This document shows, one piece after another, positions 5,967 to 6,054 of a stretch of DNA of 6,054 bases. Numbering within the stretch: the stretch's first letter is position 1; each line of letters opens with the position of its first letter. The position numbers and the translations under genes are program-made. The stretch is from an uncultured Bacilli bacterium (GTDB lineage: Bacteria > Bacillota_I > Bacilli_A > RF39 > UBA660): NCBI GenBank assembly GCA_947589375.1, contig CANQAO010000064.1, positions 1 through 6,054 on the forward strand. Reading direction: 5' to 3'. The notes beneath the pieces were generated by a model. It saw only the letters and a program-made list of their open reading frames with translations, had not been told where the DNA came from and searched no databases.

Positions 5967-6054
5967 TTCTACCACCACTCGTATAATAGTTTTTGTAAGA
6001 GATAAATTATATAATTTTTTCTTACATCAACTATTTTATTTTTTATTCTATTTT
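5967..6054 (-). promoter_or_regulatory. Upstream region of mutS with nested inverted repeats
   Basis: An AT-rich stretch with no gene. TCTTAC at 6020-6025 and GTAAGA at 5995-6000 form 6-bp arms. Nested between them is a perfect 14-bp palindrome, AAATTATATAATTT (6004-6017), on nearly the same centre. TATAAT (6011-6006 on the minus strand) lies inside the palindrome and could be a -10 box, but the nearest -35-like hexamer, TTGATG (6030-6025), is only 13 bp upstream, too close. It could be an operator or hairpin in the mutS leader. No T run follows in the minus direction, so it does not look like a terminator of an upstream gene. Confidence 0.3.

Noticed and set aside
6006..6030. TATAAT with TTGATG as a mutS promoter
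   Set aside because: The spacing between the two hexamers is only 13 bp, well below the usual 16-18.

Overview
The window is AT-rich, densely packed, and transcribed entirely on the minus strand. Genes follow Shine-Dalgarno sites close to AAGGAGG, intrinsic terminators end in T runs, TGG encodes Trp, and one reading frame ends at TGA. This points to a low-GC Bacillota-type bacterium using the standard code (Bacilli, Erysipelotrichia or an uncultured relative). It argues against a Mycoplasma, and the genus cannot be told from this window.

Read in the direction of transcription (right to left), the first gene is a complete mismatch-repair ATPase gene, mutS (5966-3441), ending in a hairpin terminator that overlaps its stop codon. 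Next is a complete Mn-type superoxide dismutase gene (3393-2785), again ending in a hairpin terminator. These two are ordinary housekeeping genes.

The remaining 2.7 kb (2697-1) is a head-to-tail array of at least four paralogues of the DUF1016/YhcG family, a PD-(D/E)XK nuclease-fold protein with an N-terminal DUF1016_N domain. Start codons are spaced 891, 892 and 892 bp apart. The first copy is broken by a one-base frameshift, the second and third are intact (the third loses only the last base of its stop to the window edge), and the fourth has just begun when the window ends. Each copy's ribosome-binding site lies inside the 3' end of the copy before it, and neighbouring genes overlap, so the array looks like one translationally linked operon.

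The most interesting signal is inside these nuclease genes. Each of the three readable copies carries a perfect inverted repeat (8-9 bp arms, 1-nt centre) centred on the first base of the same leucine codon (residue 92/93). The arm sequences differ between copies, but every change in one arm is compensated in the other. The palindromes lie in a divergent central module flanked by near-identical N- and C-terminal regions, including a 266-bp stretch identical in copies 2 and 3. I infer a recombining paralogue array in which each gene carries its own palindromic site, possibly read by the variable DNA-binding part of the protein it encodes. The palindromes and their covariation are seen directly; the function is a hypothesis.
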